Assembly: GCF_947488515.1 (NCBI RefSeq)
Contig: NZ_CANKZF010000003.1
Span: forward strand, 372,001 to 436,000
DNA from: an uncultured Nocardioides sp.
GTDB lineage: Bacteria > Actinomycetota > Actinomycetes > Propionibacteriales > Nocardioidaceae
Reading direction: 5' to 3'
DNA: 64,000 bases
Shown here: piece by piece, positions 25,795-34,378 of the stretch
Layout: the number at the start of each line of letters is the position of its first letter
Numbering within the stretch: the stretch's first letter is position 1
Made by a program: the position numbers and the translations under genes
Notes under the pieces: generated by a model
What the model saw: only the letters and a program-made list of their open reading frames with translations
Databases searched by the model: none
Told to the model about the DNA's origin: nothing

Positions 25795-26892
25795 TCACCG
25801 CGCTCCGGTCGACCGGAGCACCTGCTCGACCCGGTCGGCGCACGACGACCACGTGAGCGTCTGCGCCATCGCGTGCGCGGCCGCACCCATCGCGGCCCTC
25901 TCCTCCGGTGCCCGGAGGAGGTCGTCGACGACGGCGACCATCTCGTCGAGGTCCTCCACGAGCCGCCCGGTCACGCCGTCGCGGATCGACTCCGTGACCC
26001 CGCCGGCCCGGGCGTAGGCCACGCTCGGGGTGCCCTGGGCCCCGGCCTCGGTGATCGCGAGGCACCAGCCCTCCTTCACCGACGGCATCAGCATGAGGTG
26101 GGCCCGTGCCACGAGCTCGTCGCGGCGCGCGTCGCTGACGTGGCCGTGGAAGGTGACCCGGTCGGTGACGCCGAGGTCGGCGGCCGCCTCGACGAGGTTG
26201 TCGTGCCACCAGCCGTCCCCCACCACGTCGAGACGCAGGTCGGGGACCTCGGTCGCGAGGCGCTGCACCACCGCGAGCGCGTGCTCGATCTGCTTGTGCG
26301 GCACCAGCCGGGACAGCACGACGAGGCGCGGCTCGACCGGACGGTCGACTGGGAGCGGGGGCGGCGCCGCGGCGAGGCCGTTGCGCACGACCGTGATGGC
26401 AGCGGGGTCGATACCGATCGCCGCCAGGTCGCGCGCCGACGAGTCGGAGACCGTCAGGACGGGGCGCCGGCGGTAGAGCAGCGGGACGACCCGGCTCTCG
26501 ACGAACCAGCCCACGCGCCCGGCGAGCCCGGGGTAGATGATGCGCCACTGCTCGGCGTGGACGTGGTGGACCAGCGCGACGACGCCCCGGCGGCGCACCA
26601 GGGGAGTGCCGAACGGCAGCCCGTTCACGACGTCGACCACCACGTCCACGTCGCGGCGGTGCCGCAGGACCCAGGCGAGGCCGTGCGGGTAGACGGTCAG
26701 GCGCCCGCCCGTACGCCGGAGTCGTACGCCGTCGCGCTCCTCGTGCCGCGCCGAGCCCGGGTGGCGGGCACAGAGCAGCGTCACCCGGTGCCCCCGGGAC
26801 GCGAGCTCGCGGCCGACGGCCTCGACGAACACCTCCGAACCCCCGCCGTCGGGGTGCGTGGTGTCGCGCCAGGTCAGGAACGCGACGTGCAC
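25795..26892 (-). CDS. Glycosyltransferase family 4 protein
   Basis: The 365-residue protein is a GT-B fold retaining glycosyltransferase. It opens VHVAFLTWRDTTHPDGGGSE, has the acceptor-domain loop WRIIYPGLAGR, and carries the donor-binding signature EGWCLAITEAGAQGTP with its E-x7-E pattern. GTG 26892 begins two bases after the stop of the preceding membrane-protein gene (TGA CG GTG), so translation is coupled and the longer upstream reading frame is not used. The donor is probably a nucleotide sugar. The acceptor is unknown. The stop at 25795 abuts the end of the DUF2613-like gene with two bases between. Confidence 0.88.
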   Translation of the reverse strand: MHVAFLTWRDTTHPDGGGSEVFVEAVGRELASRGHRVTLLCARHPGSARHEERDGVRLRRTGGRLTVYPHGLAWVLRHRRDVDVVVDVVNGLPFGTPLVRRRGVVALVHHVHAEQWRIIYPGLAGRVGWFVESRVVPLLYRRRPVLTVSDSSARDLAAIGIDPAAITVVRNGLAAAPPPLPVDRPVEPRLVVLSRLVPHKQIEHALAVVQRLATEVPDLRLDVVGDGWWHDNLVEAAADLGVTDRVTFHGHVSDARRDELVARAHLMLMPSVKEGWCLAITEAGAQGTPSVAYARAGGVTESIRDGVTGRLVEDLDEMVAVVDDLLRAPEERAAMGAAAHAMAQTLTWSSCADRVEQVLRSTGAR

Positions 26893-26894
26893 CG

Positions 26895-28910
26895 TCAGCT
26901 CCGACCGACCGCTGCGGCGGCCTCGTCGAGCTGCTCGCACAGCGGCATGTCGAGTCCCCTCAGGTGCTCGATGCTCACGCCCACCTTCTTCGCGTCGGCC
27001 GGATCGCCCAGCCACTCGAGCGGCGCGGGGGTGGTGTGCCAGTCGTCGTCGGTCCGGGTGGATCGGAGGAAGCCGACGGGGCCGGAGGGCTTGGCCGAGA
27101 TCTCGTAGAAGCCGTACTGCGTCAGGTTGCGCAGGTTGAGGTCGGCGTAGCCGTTGGGCGGGAACACGAAGGTGTTGGCGCCGTACTCGCCGTCGCTGCC
27201 GACCAGGACGAAGCGGAGCTCGCGGTCCTCGGTGACCTCGAGGAGCGCGGTGTCCTCGGTGCCCGCGATGCGGAACAGCGGCACACGTCCGGGACGGAGC
27301 CGGCCATCCGGGCGGATCCGGGCCGCCTCACCTCGTGCCTGCACGGTGGTCCACGGCTCGTAGGCGTCACCGGTGTTCAGGTAGAGGGCGTCGCAGTCGC
27401 CGGCGATCCGCAGCTCGTCGGTCCTGCCGTCGTCGGCGAGGGAGTCCGAGTGCGTGACGAGCCCGGCCTGCGCCGTCGGGCTGGCGCTCTGCTGCCACCC
27501 GATGAAGCGCTCCAGCTGGGGACCGCGCGCGTGCACGGCGGCCATGTAGAGGCCGGTGGAGAGCTGGGCCGCCATGGAGAAGACGGCGAGGGCCGCGGCG
27601 ACCCCCGCGACCACGGGGAGGGCCCGCCTGCCGTGCAGGGCCTGCGCGACGAGGATCGTGCCGATCGCCCCGCCGAGGACCAGCGCCGGGACGAACTCGC
27701 TCGCGTAGCGGGCGGCGAAGTAGCCGTAGGCCATCACGGCGCCGGTGATCAGCACGGACGCGAACATCGGCACGCGCAGGATCCGGGTGCGAGGCGGAGC
27801 CCAGGGGGAGAAGACGACCACGGTCGACACCACCTGGAGCAGCATGAACAGGGGCATGAAGGCGGTGGCGCTGCCGGTGCGGTAGGCCTGGTCGACGAAC
27901 GCACCGGCCAGTGCCTCGGGAGGACGGGCAGGAAGGGTGATCCACGGGAAGTAGTCCACGAACCGGATGCCGGTGGGCCACAGGTAGGCGTGGAACGCGG
28001 TGGGGAAGAACTGCAACCCGGTGATGGCGCCACCGTTGGCCTCGAGCGCCTCGCGGCGATGGGCGTTGACCTGCGTCCAGATCTGGTCCTGCAGCGGGAA
28101 CATGTAGACGTGGTCGAACTTGTGCAGGTTGTAGGCGATGGAGAGCGCGAGCGGGACCAGGCCCGCGAGCAGGATGCCCCACCACAGCTGCCGGCGCTCG
28201 GGCGTGGTGCGCCGCACGGCGAACCAGAGGCCCACGGCGATGACCGTGAGGCAGAGCGCCCACCCGGCTGTGGCGCGGGTCGCGATGGCGACGAAGCAGA
28301 AGGCGCCGAGCCAGCGCACCGAGTGCCAGTCGGGCGCAGCCAGCACGCGTAGCAGCCAGTAGAGGGCACCGAGCGCCGCAGCGATCGCCCAGGCGTAGAC
28401 CTCGTGGTAGACCCACGGGAGCGAGGCGTCGTACGTCATGAAGGTGCCGCCGGCAGCCGCCGCGAGGAACGTCGCGACGAGGAAGGCCTCCCCGCGGGTG
28501 ACGTGCTCGCGACCGGTGATGCGGGTGTGCAGCCACCAGATCAGCTTGGTGGCGCACACCGCGAAGGCGATCCACGCCAGGCCCATCGACAGGAGCGTCA
28601 GACGGCCGTCGAACTCGCGGGTCGTCATGACCACCGGCAGCCGGAGGATCGCGGGCCACGGCGGGAAGTACATGTAGGTGCTGCCGTTGCGCAGGAAGCC
28701 CTCGATGGCCATGCTGCCGTCGGGAACGGCGATGCGTCCCTCGAGGAAGGCGCGGGCCTGGATCTCGTAGACGCCCGAGAAGAACCCGGACGTCGCCGTG
28801 CGACCGAGGTCGCGTGAGACGTTGAAGAGGGTGAGCAGGTGGACGATGCCACCGATGGTGAGTCCTACGGACGTGCTGATGACCCGGCGCCGACGGTCGG
28901 GATCGGTCAC
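26895..28910 (-). CDS. Polytopic membrane protein of the surface-glycan region
   Basis: This 671-residue protein has about 10-12 membrane helices over residues 10-480, then a soluble C-terminal domain of about 190 residues with few cysteines. The layout, with a first extracytoplasmic loop of about 60 residues, resembles GT-C glycosyltransferases, but I do not recognise a DxD-type catalytic pair with confidence. GTG 28910 overlaps the stop of the upstream GT2-methyltransferase gene as GTGA, and the GT4 gene follows after two bases. The three genes are clearly one operon. A lipid-linked sugar transferase or a polymer-handling protein are both possible. Confidence 0.65.
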   Translation of the reverse strand: MTDPDRRRRVISTSVGLTIGGIVHLLTLFNVSRDLGRTATSGFFSGVYEIQARAFLEGRIAVPDGSMAIEGFLRNGSTYMYFPPWPAILRLPVVMTTREFDGRLTLLSMGLAWIAFAVCATKLIWWLHTRITGREHVTRGEAFLVATFLAAAAGGTFMTYDASLPWVYHEVYAWAIAAALGALYWLLRVLAAPDWHSVRWLGAFCFVAIATRATAGWALCLTVIAVGLWFAVRRTTPERRQLWWGILLAGLVPLALSIAYNLHKFDHVYMFPLQDQIWTQVNAHRREALEANGGAITGLQFFPTAFHAYLWPTGIRFVDYFPWITLPARPPEALAGAFVDQAYRTGSATAFMPLFMLLQVVSTVVVFSPWAPPRTRILRVPMFASVLITGAVMAYGYFAARYASEFVPALVLGGAIGTILVAQALHGRRALPVVAGVAAALAVFSMAAQLSTGLYMAAVHARGPQLERFIGWQQSASPTAQAGLVTHSDSLADDGRTDELRIAGDCDALYLNTGDAYEPWTTVQARGEAARIRPDGRLRPGRVPLFRIAGTEDTALLEVTEDRELRFVLVGSDGEYGANTFVFPPNGYADLNLRNLTQYGFYEISAKPSGPVGFLRSTRTDDDWHTTPAPLEWLGDPADAKKVGVSIEHLRGLDMPLCEQLDEAAAAVGRS

Positions 28911-30382
28911 GCCACCTCCAGGCGGTAGAGGAACTGGTAGCCGAAGAGTCGCGGCCACGCCCTCACCAGGGTCCGGTCGGCGCGAGAGATCCCCCGCACC
29001 AGCTGCTGACGGCTCGGGGTCGCCTCGGGCCCGTCGATCACGGACTCGAACGGGGTGCCGACGGTGCGGTGGTCGAGCACCCGCAGGCCGGACTCGGCGA
29101 AGAGCCGCTCGATCGTCGTGCGCGTGAAGAACCGCACGTGGCCGCGGTCGAGCGGGCCACGCTGGTCGTAGTCGAACTTGCCGACGGCGATGCGGCCGCG
29201 GGGGTACCAGTGGCCGAAGTTCGGCACCGACACGAGGATCTCCCCACCGGGGACGAGCTTCGAGACGAGGTCGTTGAGGAGCTGCTGCGGCTCCATGACG
29301 TGCTCGAGGATGTCGCCGGCGACGACGACGTCGTACTCCGCCTTGATGCTTGCGGGGAGGGGCTGGTTGAGGTCGGCCTCGATGAAGGAGCTCACCCGTT
29401 CGGCGACCCCGTCGTGCTTCTGGCGGTCCAGGCCCGTGACGTGGTGGCCGAGGCCGCGCGCGAGGTCGGCGAAGCGGCCGTCGAAGCAGCCGGCGTCGAG
29501 CACGCGGGACGGCTCGCGCCCCTGGAGCCACTCGAGCAGGACACCGTGGGAGCCGGCCACCTTGAGGGCGTAGAGGTCGGTCTCGCTGGACGCGACGCCT
29601 CCGCCGAAGCCCCGGTCGTTGGCCCAGTGCCGCAGCACGTCGGCGGTGACGTCGCGGGCGTAGCTCAGGCCGTTGACGTAGCAGATCTCGTCGCCGTAGT
29701 AGGTGGGGATCGGGACCTCGACGATGCGCTTCCCGGCGCGCACCAGCCCGAGGATGATCTCGGTGTCGAAGTCGAAGCCGTCGGAGTACGACGCCAGGTC
29801 GAGGTCGCTGAGCGAGTCGGTGCGGTAGGCGCGGTAGCCGCTGTGCCACTCGGAGAGCCGCTGGCCGGTCAGGGCGTTCTGGAAGCCGGTCAGGATGCGG
29901 TTGCCGACGTACTTGTAGGTCGGCATGCCACCGGCGCGGGCGCCGCCCTTGTCGAGCATCCGGGAGCCGAAGACCGCGTCGGCCTCGCCGCTCACGAGCG
30001 GGGCGACCAGGTCCTCGATGCACTCGGGGGCGTACTGGCCGTCGCCGTGGAGCAGCACGACGACGTCGAGGCCGTGCTCGATGGCCCAGCGGTAGCCGAC
30101 CTTCTGGTTGCCGCCGTAGCCGAGGTTGCGCTCGTGCTTGACCACGGTGACCGGGAAGGTCGCGGTGTCGCGGAAGCGCATCCCGATCTCGTAGGTGTCG
30201 TCCTGGCTCGCGTCGTCGCAGACCATGACGTGGTCGACCGACGAGGCGAAGGACTCCGGGAGCCGCGACAGCGTGCGCTCGAGGGTCGAGGCGGCGTTGT
30301 AGGCGACCACGAGGACGCCGACCCGGGGTGCCCGGTCGGCGGTGGTCTGCGCGGTCGGTGCGCCCTCGACAGGTGACATCAC
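28907..30382 (-). CDS. Fusion of a GT2 glycosyltransferase and a class I methyltransferase
   Basis: The 491-residue protein joins two enzymes. Residues 20-250 are a GT-A fold family 2 transferase of the dolichyl-phosphate-mannose synthase type (VGVLVVAYNAASTLERTL, then CDDASQDDT and the metal-binding LLHGDGQYAPE). Residues 280-480 are a SAM methyltransferase (RVLDAGCFDGRFADLA, GDILEHVMEP and the loop after it). GT2 proteins of this type load a sugar onto polyprenyl phosphate for GT-C enzymes. The start may be GTG 30382 (seven bases after GGAGG) or ATG 30379. The next gene overlaps by four bases. Confidence 0.85.
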   Translation of the reverse strand: MMSPVEGAPTAQTTADRAPRVGVLVVAYNAASTLERTLSRLPESFASSVDHVMVCDDASQDDTYEIGMRFRDTATFPVTVVKHERNLGYGGNQKVGYRWAIEHGLDVVVLLHGDGQYAPECIEDLVAPLVSGEADAVFGSRMLDKGGARAGGMPTYKYVGNRILTGFQNALTGQRLSEWHSGYRAYRTDSLSDLDLASYSDGFDFDTEIILGLVRAGKRIVEVPIPTYYGDEICYVNGLSYARDVTADVLRHWANDRGFGGGVASSETDLYALKVAGSHGVLLEWLQGREPSRVLDAGCFDGRFADLARGLGHHVTGLDRQKHDGVAERVSSFIEADLNQPLPASIKAEYDVVVAGDILEHVMEPQQLLNDLVSKLVPGGEILVSVPNFGHWYPRGRIAVGKFDYDQRGPLDRGHVRFFTRTTIERLFAESGLRVLDHRTVGTPFESVIDGPEATPSRQQLVRGISRADRTLVRAWPRLFGYQFLYRLEVA

Positions 30383-30476
30383 GGCATTTCCTCCAGAGCG
30401 CCGATCAGCGCCCCCACAGTGACGAGCGCCTCATGAACCGGCCGAGTGTAACCCGCCAGTAGCATTTGCGCAGAAG

Positions 30477-30494
30477 CTCCGGAAGAGTCCGGAG
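30477..30494. promoter_or_regulatory. Palindrome in the divergent glycan promoter region
   Basis: CTCCGGA and TCCGGAG form a perfect 7-bp dyad around AGAG, nested inside a wider CAGTAG/CTACTG pair. It sits between the GT2-methyltransferase operon (minus) and the oxygenase gene (plus), and directly before TACTGT (30498-30503), the likely -10 box of the oxygenase. It may bind a regulator that acts on both directions. Confidence 0.5.
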
Positions 30495-30523
30495 TACTAC
30501 TGTTGGAGACTGGCGGTGGTGGC

Positions 30524-31387
30524 ATGATGCGCGCCATGGAGACCGCCCTTCAGCTCGTCGACATGACGCGCCTGACCGCCGACCTGGACCGAGCCGCGCA
30601 GGACTACAGCGCGGCCCGGCCGTTCCCGCACATCGTGCTGGACGACGTCCTCCACCGTCCGGCGTTCGATGCGGCGGTCGACCAGTTCCCCGGCATCGAC
30701 GACGAGTTCTGGAAGGGCTACGTCCACGTCAACGAGACGAAGTTCTCCAACACCCAGACCGACACGTGGGCGCCGAGCCTGCAGGCGGTGGCGCAGGAGT
30801 TCTGCTCGCCCGAGTTCGTGGCCTACCTCGAGAAGCTCACCGGCATCGACAACCTGATCCCGGACTACTCGATGGACGGGGGCGGCCTGCACATGACGAA
30901 GCGTGGCGGCCACCTCAACATCCACGCCGACTTCTCCACCCACCACACCCACGAGAACTGGGCGCGGCGCGTCAACATCCTGCTCTACCTCAACGAGGAG
31001 TGGCGCGACGAGTGGGGCGGCAAGCTCGAGCTGTGGGACCAGGCGATGACGGCCCGGCAGGCCACGGTGACGCCGGCCGGCAACCGGATGCTCGTGTTCA
31101 CCACGTCGGCCGACTCCTTCCACGGCCACCCCGACGGACTGACCTGCCCGCCCGACGTGGCGCGCCGCTCCTTGGCGATGTACTACTTCACCGAGGAGTC
31201 CGCGCCGGTCCGCAAGTCGACGAACTACCAGGCGCGTCCTGAGGAGGGCCGGGCCAGGAAGGTCGCGATCGCCGCCGACCGGACCGTCCTCGACGTCTAC
31301 GACCGGCTCAAGCGCCGGCTGAACATCTCGGACGAGGCTGCCCACAAGGTGCTCGGCGGCCTGGCCAAGTTCCGCAAGCGGAAGTGA
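30524..31387 (+). CDS. 2-oxoglutarate/Fe(II)-dependent oxygenase
   Basis: This 287-residue protein has the double-stranded beta-helix fold of 2OG-Fe(II) dioxygenases, close to the prolyl-4-hydroxylase-like 2OG-FeII_Oxy group. The iron ligands are HAD in LNIHADFSTHH and the distal histidine in SFHGHPDG, followed by an arginine (ARRSLAMYYF) likely to hold 2-oxoglutarate. The tail is basic. ATG 30524 was chosen. It has a GGTGG stretch upstream and a TACTGT box about 20 bases before it, and ATG 30527 and 30536 are alternatives. The substrate may be a sugar or a surface polymer unit, judged only from the neighbouring genes. Confidence 0.85.
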   Translation: MMRAMETALQLVDMTRLTADLDRAAQDYSAARPFPHIVLDDVLHRPAFDAAVDQFPGIDDEFWKGYVHVNETKFSNTQTDTWAPSLQAVAQEFCSPEFVAYLEKLTGIDNLIPDYSMDGGGLHMTKRGGHLNIHADFSTHHTHENWARRVNILLYLNEEWRDEWGGKLELWDQAMTARQATVTPAGNRMLVFTTSADSFHGHPDGLTCPPDVARRSLAMYYFTEESAPVRKSTNYQARPEEGRARKVAIAADRTVLDVYDRLKRRLNISDEAAHKVLGGLAKFRKRK

Positions 31388-33087
31388 GCCGGGAGCAGGC
31401 CCGACGGCGTCGGGTCCGCCCGCCGCTGCCCGAGTGGGACCGGGTCGTGCTCTACCTCGCGGTCCTCGTCCAGGGTGCCGTCGCGCTGTGGCTCGGCAGC
31501 CGCGGCTGGTTCAGCGGCGACCTGCTCCGCTACTACGTGGAGCGGGGCGGCGCACCCGACGGCAGCGAGAACCTCATGGAGCCGCACGCCGCCCACTGGC
31601 AGCTGACGCTGATCCTGGTCTACCTGCTGCTCTTCAAGCTGATCGGGCTGACGACCTACGTCCCCTACCTGGCCCTCACGGTCCTGGTGCACCTGGCCCT
31701 GGTCCTCGTCATGCACCACCTCCTGCGCCGACTCGGTGCCGGCCGCGTCGCCGCCCTGCTGTCCGCGCTGCTGCTGCTGACCTACGGCGCCGGGTCGGAG
31801 GCGTTCCTGGTCGAGGCGCCGGTCGCGCTCACCGGCTCCATGCTCCTCGGGGCGATCTCGATCCTCGTGCTGGTCCGTCGCGACCACGACACCCGCAGCA
31901 CCGTCATCGCTGCCGTCCTGCTGGTGGTCGGGGTGACCGTCTCCCTCGGCGGCGTCGTGGCAGCCGTCTGGGTCGGGGTCTTCGCGCTCGGCCGGGGCTT
32001 CTCGCACATGGTGCGCGTCGTCGCGCTCCCTGCCGTGGCGTTCCTCGTCTGGTACGCCGTCTGGGGTCGCAGCTCGAGCCGCATCCTGCTCTCGCGCGAG
32101 GAGGTGCTGCAGGTCCCGGAGGCGGCAGCGACCCTGCTCTCCGCGCCGTTCGACAACGTCAGCGGCGGCTGGGGCGCGGGCCCCGCGCTCGTGGTGGCGA
32201 TGGTCGTGGCGGTCGCCTGGCGCGGTCGCGAGCGGCCGCTGCTCGTGCAGGCGACCATCGCCGGGATCGCCGGGGCGGTCTTCCACGCCGTGGTGAGTGC
32301 CGTCGCGCAGCTGCCGTACGGCCTCGACCAGGTGACGACGAGTCGCTACCGGTACGTCGTGCTCCTCCTGCTGCTGCCCGGGCTGGCCCTGCTCGTCGAC
32401 GCCGTGGGGTCGCTCGTGGCAGAGCGGTTCGATCCTGCCCGCAGGCGCCCTGCCGTGGCCCTGGGACTGGTGGTGCTCTGCCTGCTCGCGGTCCACGCCA
32501 GCCTGGGCCAGTACCGGGTGGGTCGCGGCGTCGCTGACATCGGCGAGCTCACCCGGACCCACCTCGCCGGCACCATGGTGGCCACCGGGGCCGGGGAGAA
32601 GCTGTTGAACGACGCCGTCCGCGGGTCCTACATCAGTGGTGAGGACCTCGCGCGTCTCGCGGAGCCCGATGTGCGCTCGGAGCTGCCCGACCTCGATCCC
32701 ACGGAGCAGGACCGGCTCGACGCCGAGAGCAACTACTTCGTTGCGGTCACCGAGGACGAGCTCCTGCTCGCACCGCCCGCCGAGGTGGCCACCGACTCCT
32801 TCGACCCCACGGTGAAGCCCCGCGGAGGCTGCCGTGTCTACCGTGCCACCAACAGCACGCCGACGCTGGTGCTGACGAGCTACCTCGGCACGGGCTTCCG
32901 CTTCCGCGGCGGCACCGAGCAGGTCACGACGACCCTGTCGCGTCCGGACGACGACCTCACGTCGGACCCCGTCCAGTGGCGCGTCAGGCCGGGGGAGTGG
33001 ACCTACGTCGCGACGACGGCACAGCTCGCCGACCTCGCGGTCATCTTCGACGGCGGCGGGGACTACACCATCTGCTTCGAGGACTGA
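31384..33087 (+). CDS. Polytopic membrane protein, function unknown
   Basis: The 567-residue protein has about ten hydrophobic segments over residues 20-390 and a soluble extracytoplasmic C-terminal domain of about 170 residues with two cysteines. A first loop after helix 1 (LLRYYVERGGAP) and the overall plan resemble lipid-linked-sugar glycosyltransferases and O-antigen-type membrane proteins, but no family motif is certain. The GTG start overlaps the stop of the oxygenase gene as GTGA, so the two are co-translated. The 3' end overlaps the convergent acyltransferase gene by 25 bases. Confidence 0.6.
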   Translation: MSREQARRRRVRPPLPEWDRVVLYLAVLVQGAVALWLGSRGWFSGDLLRYYVERGGAPDGSENLMEPHAAHWQLTLILVYLLLFKLIGLTTYVPYLALTVLVHLALVLVMHHLLRRLGAGRVAALLSALLLLTYGAGSEAFLVEAPVALTGSMLLGAISILVLVRRDHDTRSTVIAAVLLVVGVTVSLGGVVAAVWVGVFALGRGFSHMVRVVALPAVAFLVWYAVWGRSSSRILLSREEVLQVPEAAATLLSAPFDNVSGGWGAGPALVVAMVVAVAWRGRERPLLVQATIAGIAGAVFHAVVSAVAQLPYGLDQVTTSRYRYVVLLLLLPGLALLVDAVGSLVAERFDPARRRPAVALGLVVLCLLAVHASLGQYRVGRGVADIGELTRTHLAGTMVATGAGEKLLNDAVRGSYISGEDLARLAEPDVRSELPDLDPTEQDRLDAESNYFVAVTEDELLLAPPAEVATDSFDPTVKPRGGCRVYRATNSTPTLVLTSYLGTGFRFRGGTEQVTTTLSRPDDDLTSDPVQWRVRPGEWTYVATTAQLADLAVIFDGGGDYTICFED

Positions 33088-34247
33088 GCCGGCTCCGTCG
33101 CGTCGGTCGGTGCCGATCGGCTCATGCCCCAGAACGGGCGGTGCAACAGCCGCGAGACGTGCCGCTCCAGCAGGTAGTGCGTGGCCACGCACAGCACCGT
33201 CAGCACCACGAGTGCGACCACGGCACGCGGCGGCCACGCCCAGTCGCGGGTGCGCGCCTCCACCGCGGCGAAGACCGGGTAGTGCCAGACGTAGATGACC
33301 AGGGAGTGCCGGCCCAGGAAGCTCAAGGGCGCCAGGCGCGGCGAGGTCAGGATGTGCCCGCCCAGGGCGATGCTCCCCAGGAGCACCGCGAGGTCGATCT
33401 CGAGCAGCGTGACGCCCCAGTGGAGGAAGCGGTCGTCGTCGGAGCAGAACCACAGCAGGGGCACCAGGGCCACGCAGGAGATCGCGCCCGACCAGCTCAG
33501 GGCGCGAGGGCTCACCGCGCCCGGAGGGACGAGCGACAGGCAGACGCCGAGCAGCATGCCGACGACGACGGCGTCCATGCGGGCCGTGGTCCGGAGGAGG
33601 ACGTTGATGACCGACTCGAGCTCGGTGACGTGCATGCGCCACCAGGTGAGCAGGAGGAGGAGGCCGCCGAGCGTCGCGATCTGAGCGGCGACGTTCCGGC
33701 GCACGAGGTAGAGGACGAGGGTCAGGGCGACGAACGCCTGCATGTCGACCGAGAGGTACCAGAGGTGCCCGAGGTCCCAGCGGGAGTCCACGGCGTCGGT
33801 CTGCAGGTACCAGTTCCACGTGTAGGTGAAGATGTGGAACATGCTCTTGGCGTTCGTGCTGCTGGGCGTCGGGTCGTCGACGAGGGCCGAGGCCAGCACG
33901 ACGAGCGGGACCGCGACGAGGACCACCGGGGCCACGCGGATGACGCGGCGCACGATGCTCACCAGTGGCCGCATCCCGTCGGGTCCGCGGAAGGTGAGAG
34001 TCCGGTGCACGAGGAAGCCGGTGACGACGAAGAACACCGTCACCGCGAAGTTGCCGCTGCGGAAGAGCGGACGCACCCAGGGGTTGCCGTCGATGGCCTC
34101 GATGGGCCAGAGGATCCATCCGTGCGACAGCACGACGACGATGATCGCGATCCCGCGCAGGCAATCCATCGCCGCGAGTCGCTGACGGACCGGGATGGCG
34201 CCGGCGACGTCGCGGTGGGCGGGTTCGCCCGCGGTGGTGACGGCCAT
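33063..34247 (-). CDS. Acyltransferase 3 family membrane protein
   Basis: This 394-residue membrane protein of the OafA/YrhL-like acyltransferase-3 family transfers acyl groups, often acetyl, to sugars of surface polymers. Family marks are RLAAMDCLRGIAIIVVVLSH, with the conserved arginine, aspartate and histidine, the segment GNFAVTVFFVVTGFLVHRT, and later GHLWYLSVDMQAF. About ten membrane helices are evident. ATG 34247 lies seven bases after TAGAGT and is likely a leaderless start, so a longer upstream frame is not used. It is convergent with, and overlaps by 25 bases, the previous gene. Confidence 0.9.
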   Translation of the reverse strand: MAVTTAGEPAHRDVAGAIPVRQRLAAMDCLRGIAIIVVVLSHGWILWPIEAIDGNPWVRPLFRSGNFAVTVFFVVTGFLVHRTLTFRGPDGMRPLVSIVRRVIRVAPVVLVAVPLVVLASALVDDPTPSSTNAKSMFHIFTYTWNWYLQTDAVDSRWDLGHLWYLSVDMQAFVALTLVLYLVRRNVAAQIATLGGLLLLLTWWRMHVTELESVINVLLRTTARMDAVVVGMLLGVCLSLVPPGAVSPRALSWSGAISCVALVPLLWFCSDDDRFLHWGVTLLEIDLAVLLGSIALGGHILTSPRLAPLSFLGRHSLVIYVWHYPVFAAVEARTRDWAWPPRAVVALVVLTVLCVATHYLLERHVSRLLHRPFWGMSRSAPTDATEPAQSSKQMV

Positions 34248-34254
34248 GACGCGG

Positions 34255-34260
34255 ACTCTA
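34255..34260 (-). promoter_or_regulatory. -10 box of the leaderless acyltransferase gene
   Basis: On the minus strand TAGAGT is followed by CCGCGTC and ATG 34247. The seven-base gap leaves no room for a ribosome binding site. Confidence 0.5.
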
Positions 34261-34336
34261 ACCCGCCTCGGGCGGCCGTGATCCGGGGTCGGGAAACTCG
34301 GTTCCACGATTGGCTACTCAGAAGTCACTTCGCTGC

Positions 34337-34342
34337 TAGAGT
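34337..34342 (+). promoter_or_regulatory. Candidate -10 element for the DUF3068 gene
   Basis: TAGAGT lies 36 bases before ATG 34379, which has GGGAGGA at 34364-34370. The transcript would have a short leader of about 30 bases. Confidence 0.45.
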
Positions 34343-34378
34343 CGCCCCGACTTGTGGGCGACCGGGAGGAATTTCGCT

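Noticed and set aside
21799..34247. The glycan block as a recently acquired genomic island
   Set aside because: No integrase, transposase, tRNA edge or flanking repeat is visible, and the base and codon use match the neighbours. Older gain or lineage-specific expansion cannot be excluded.
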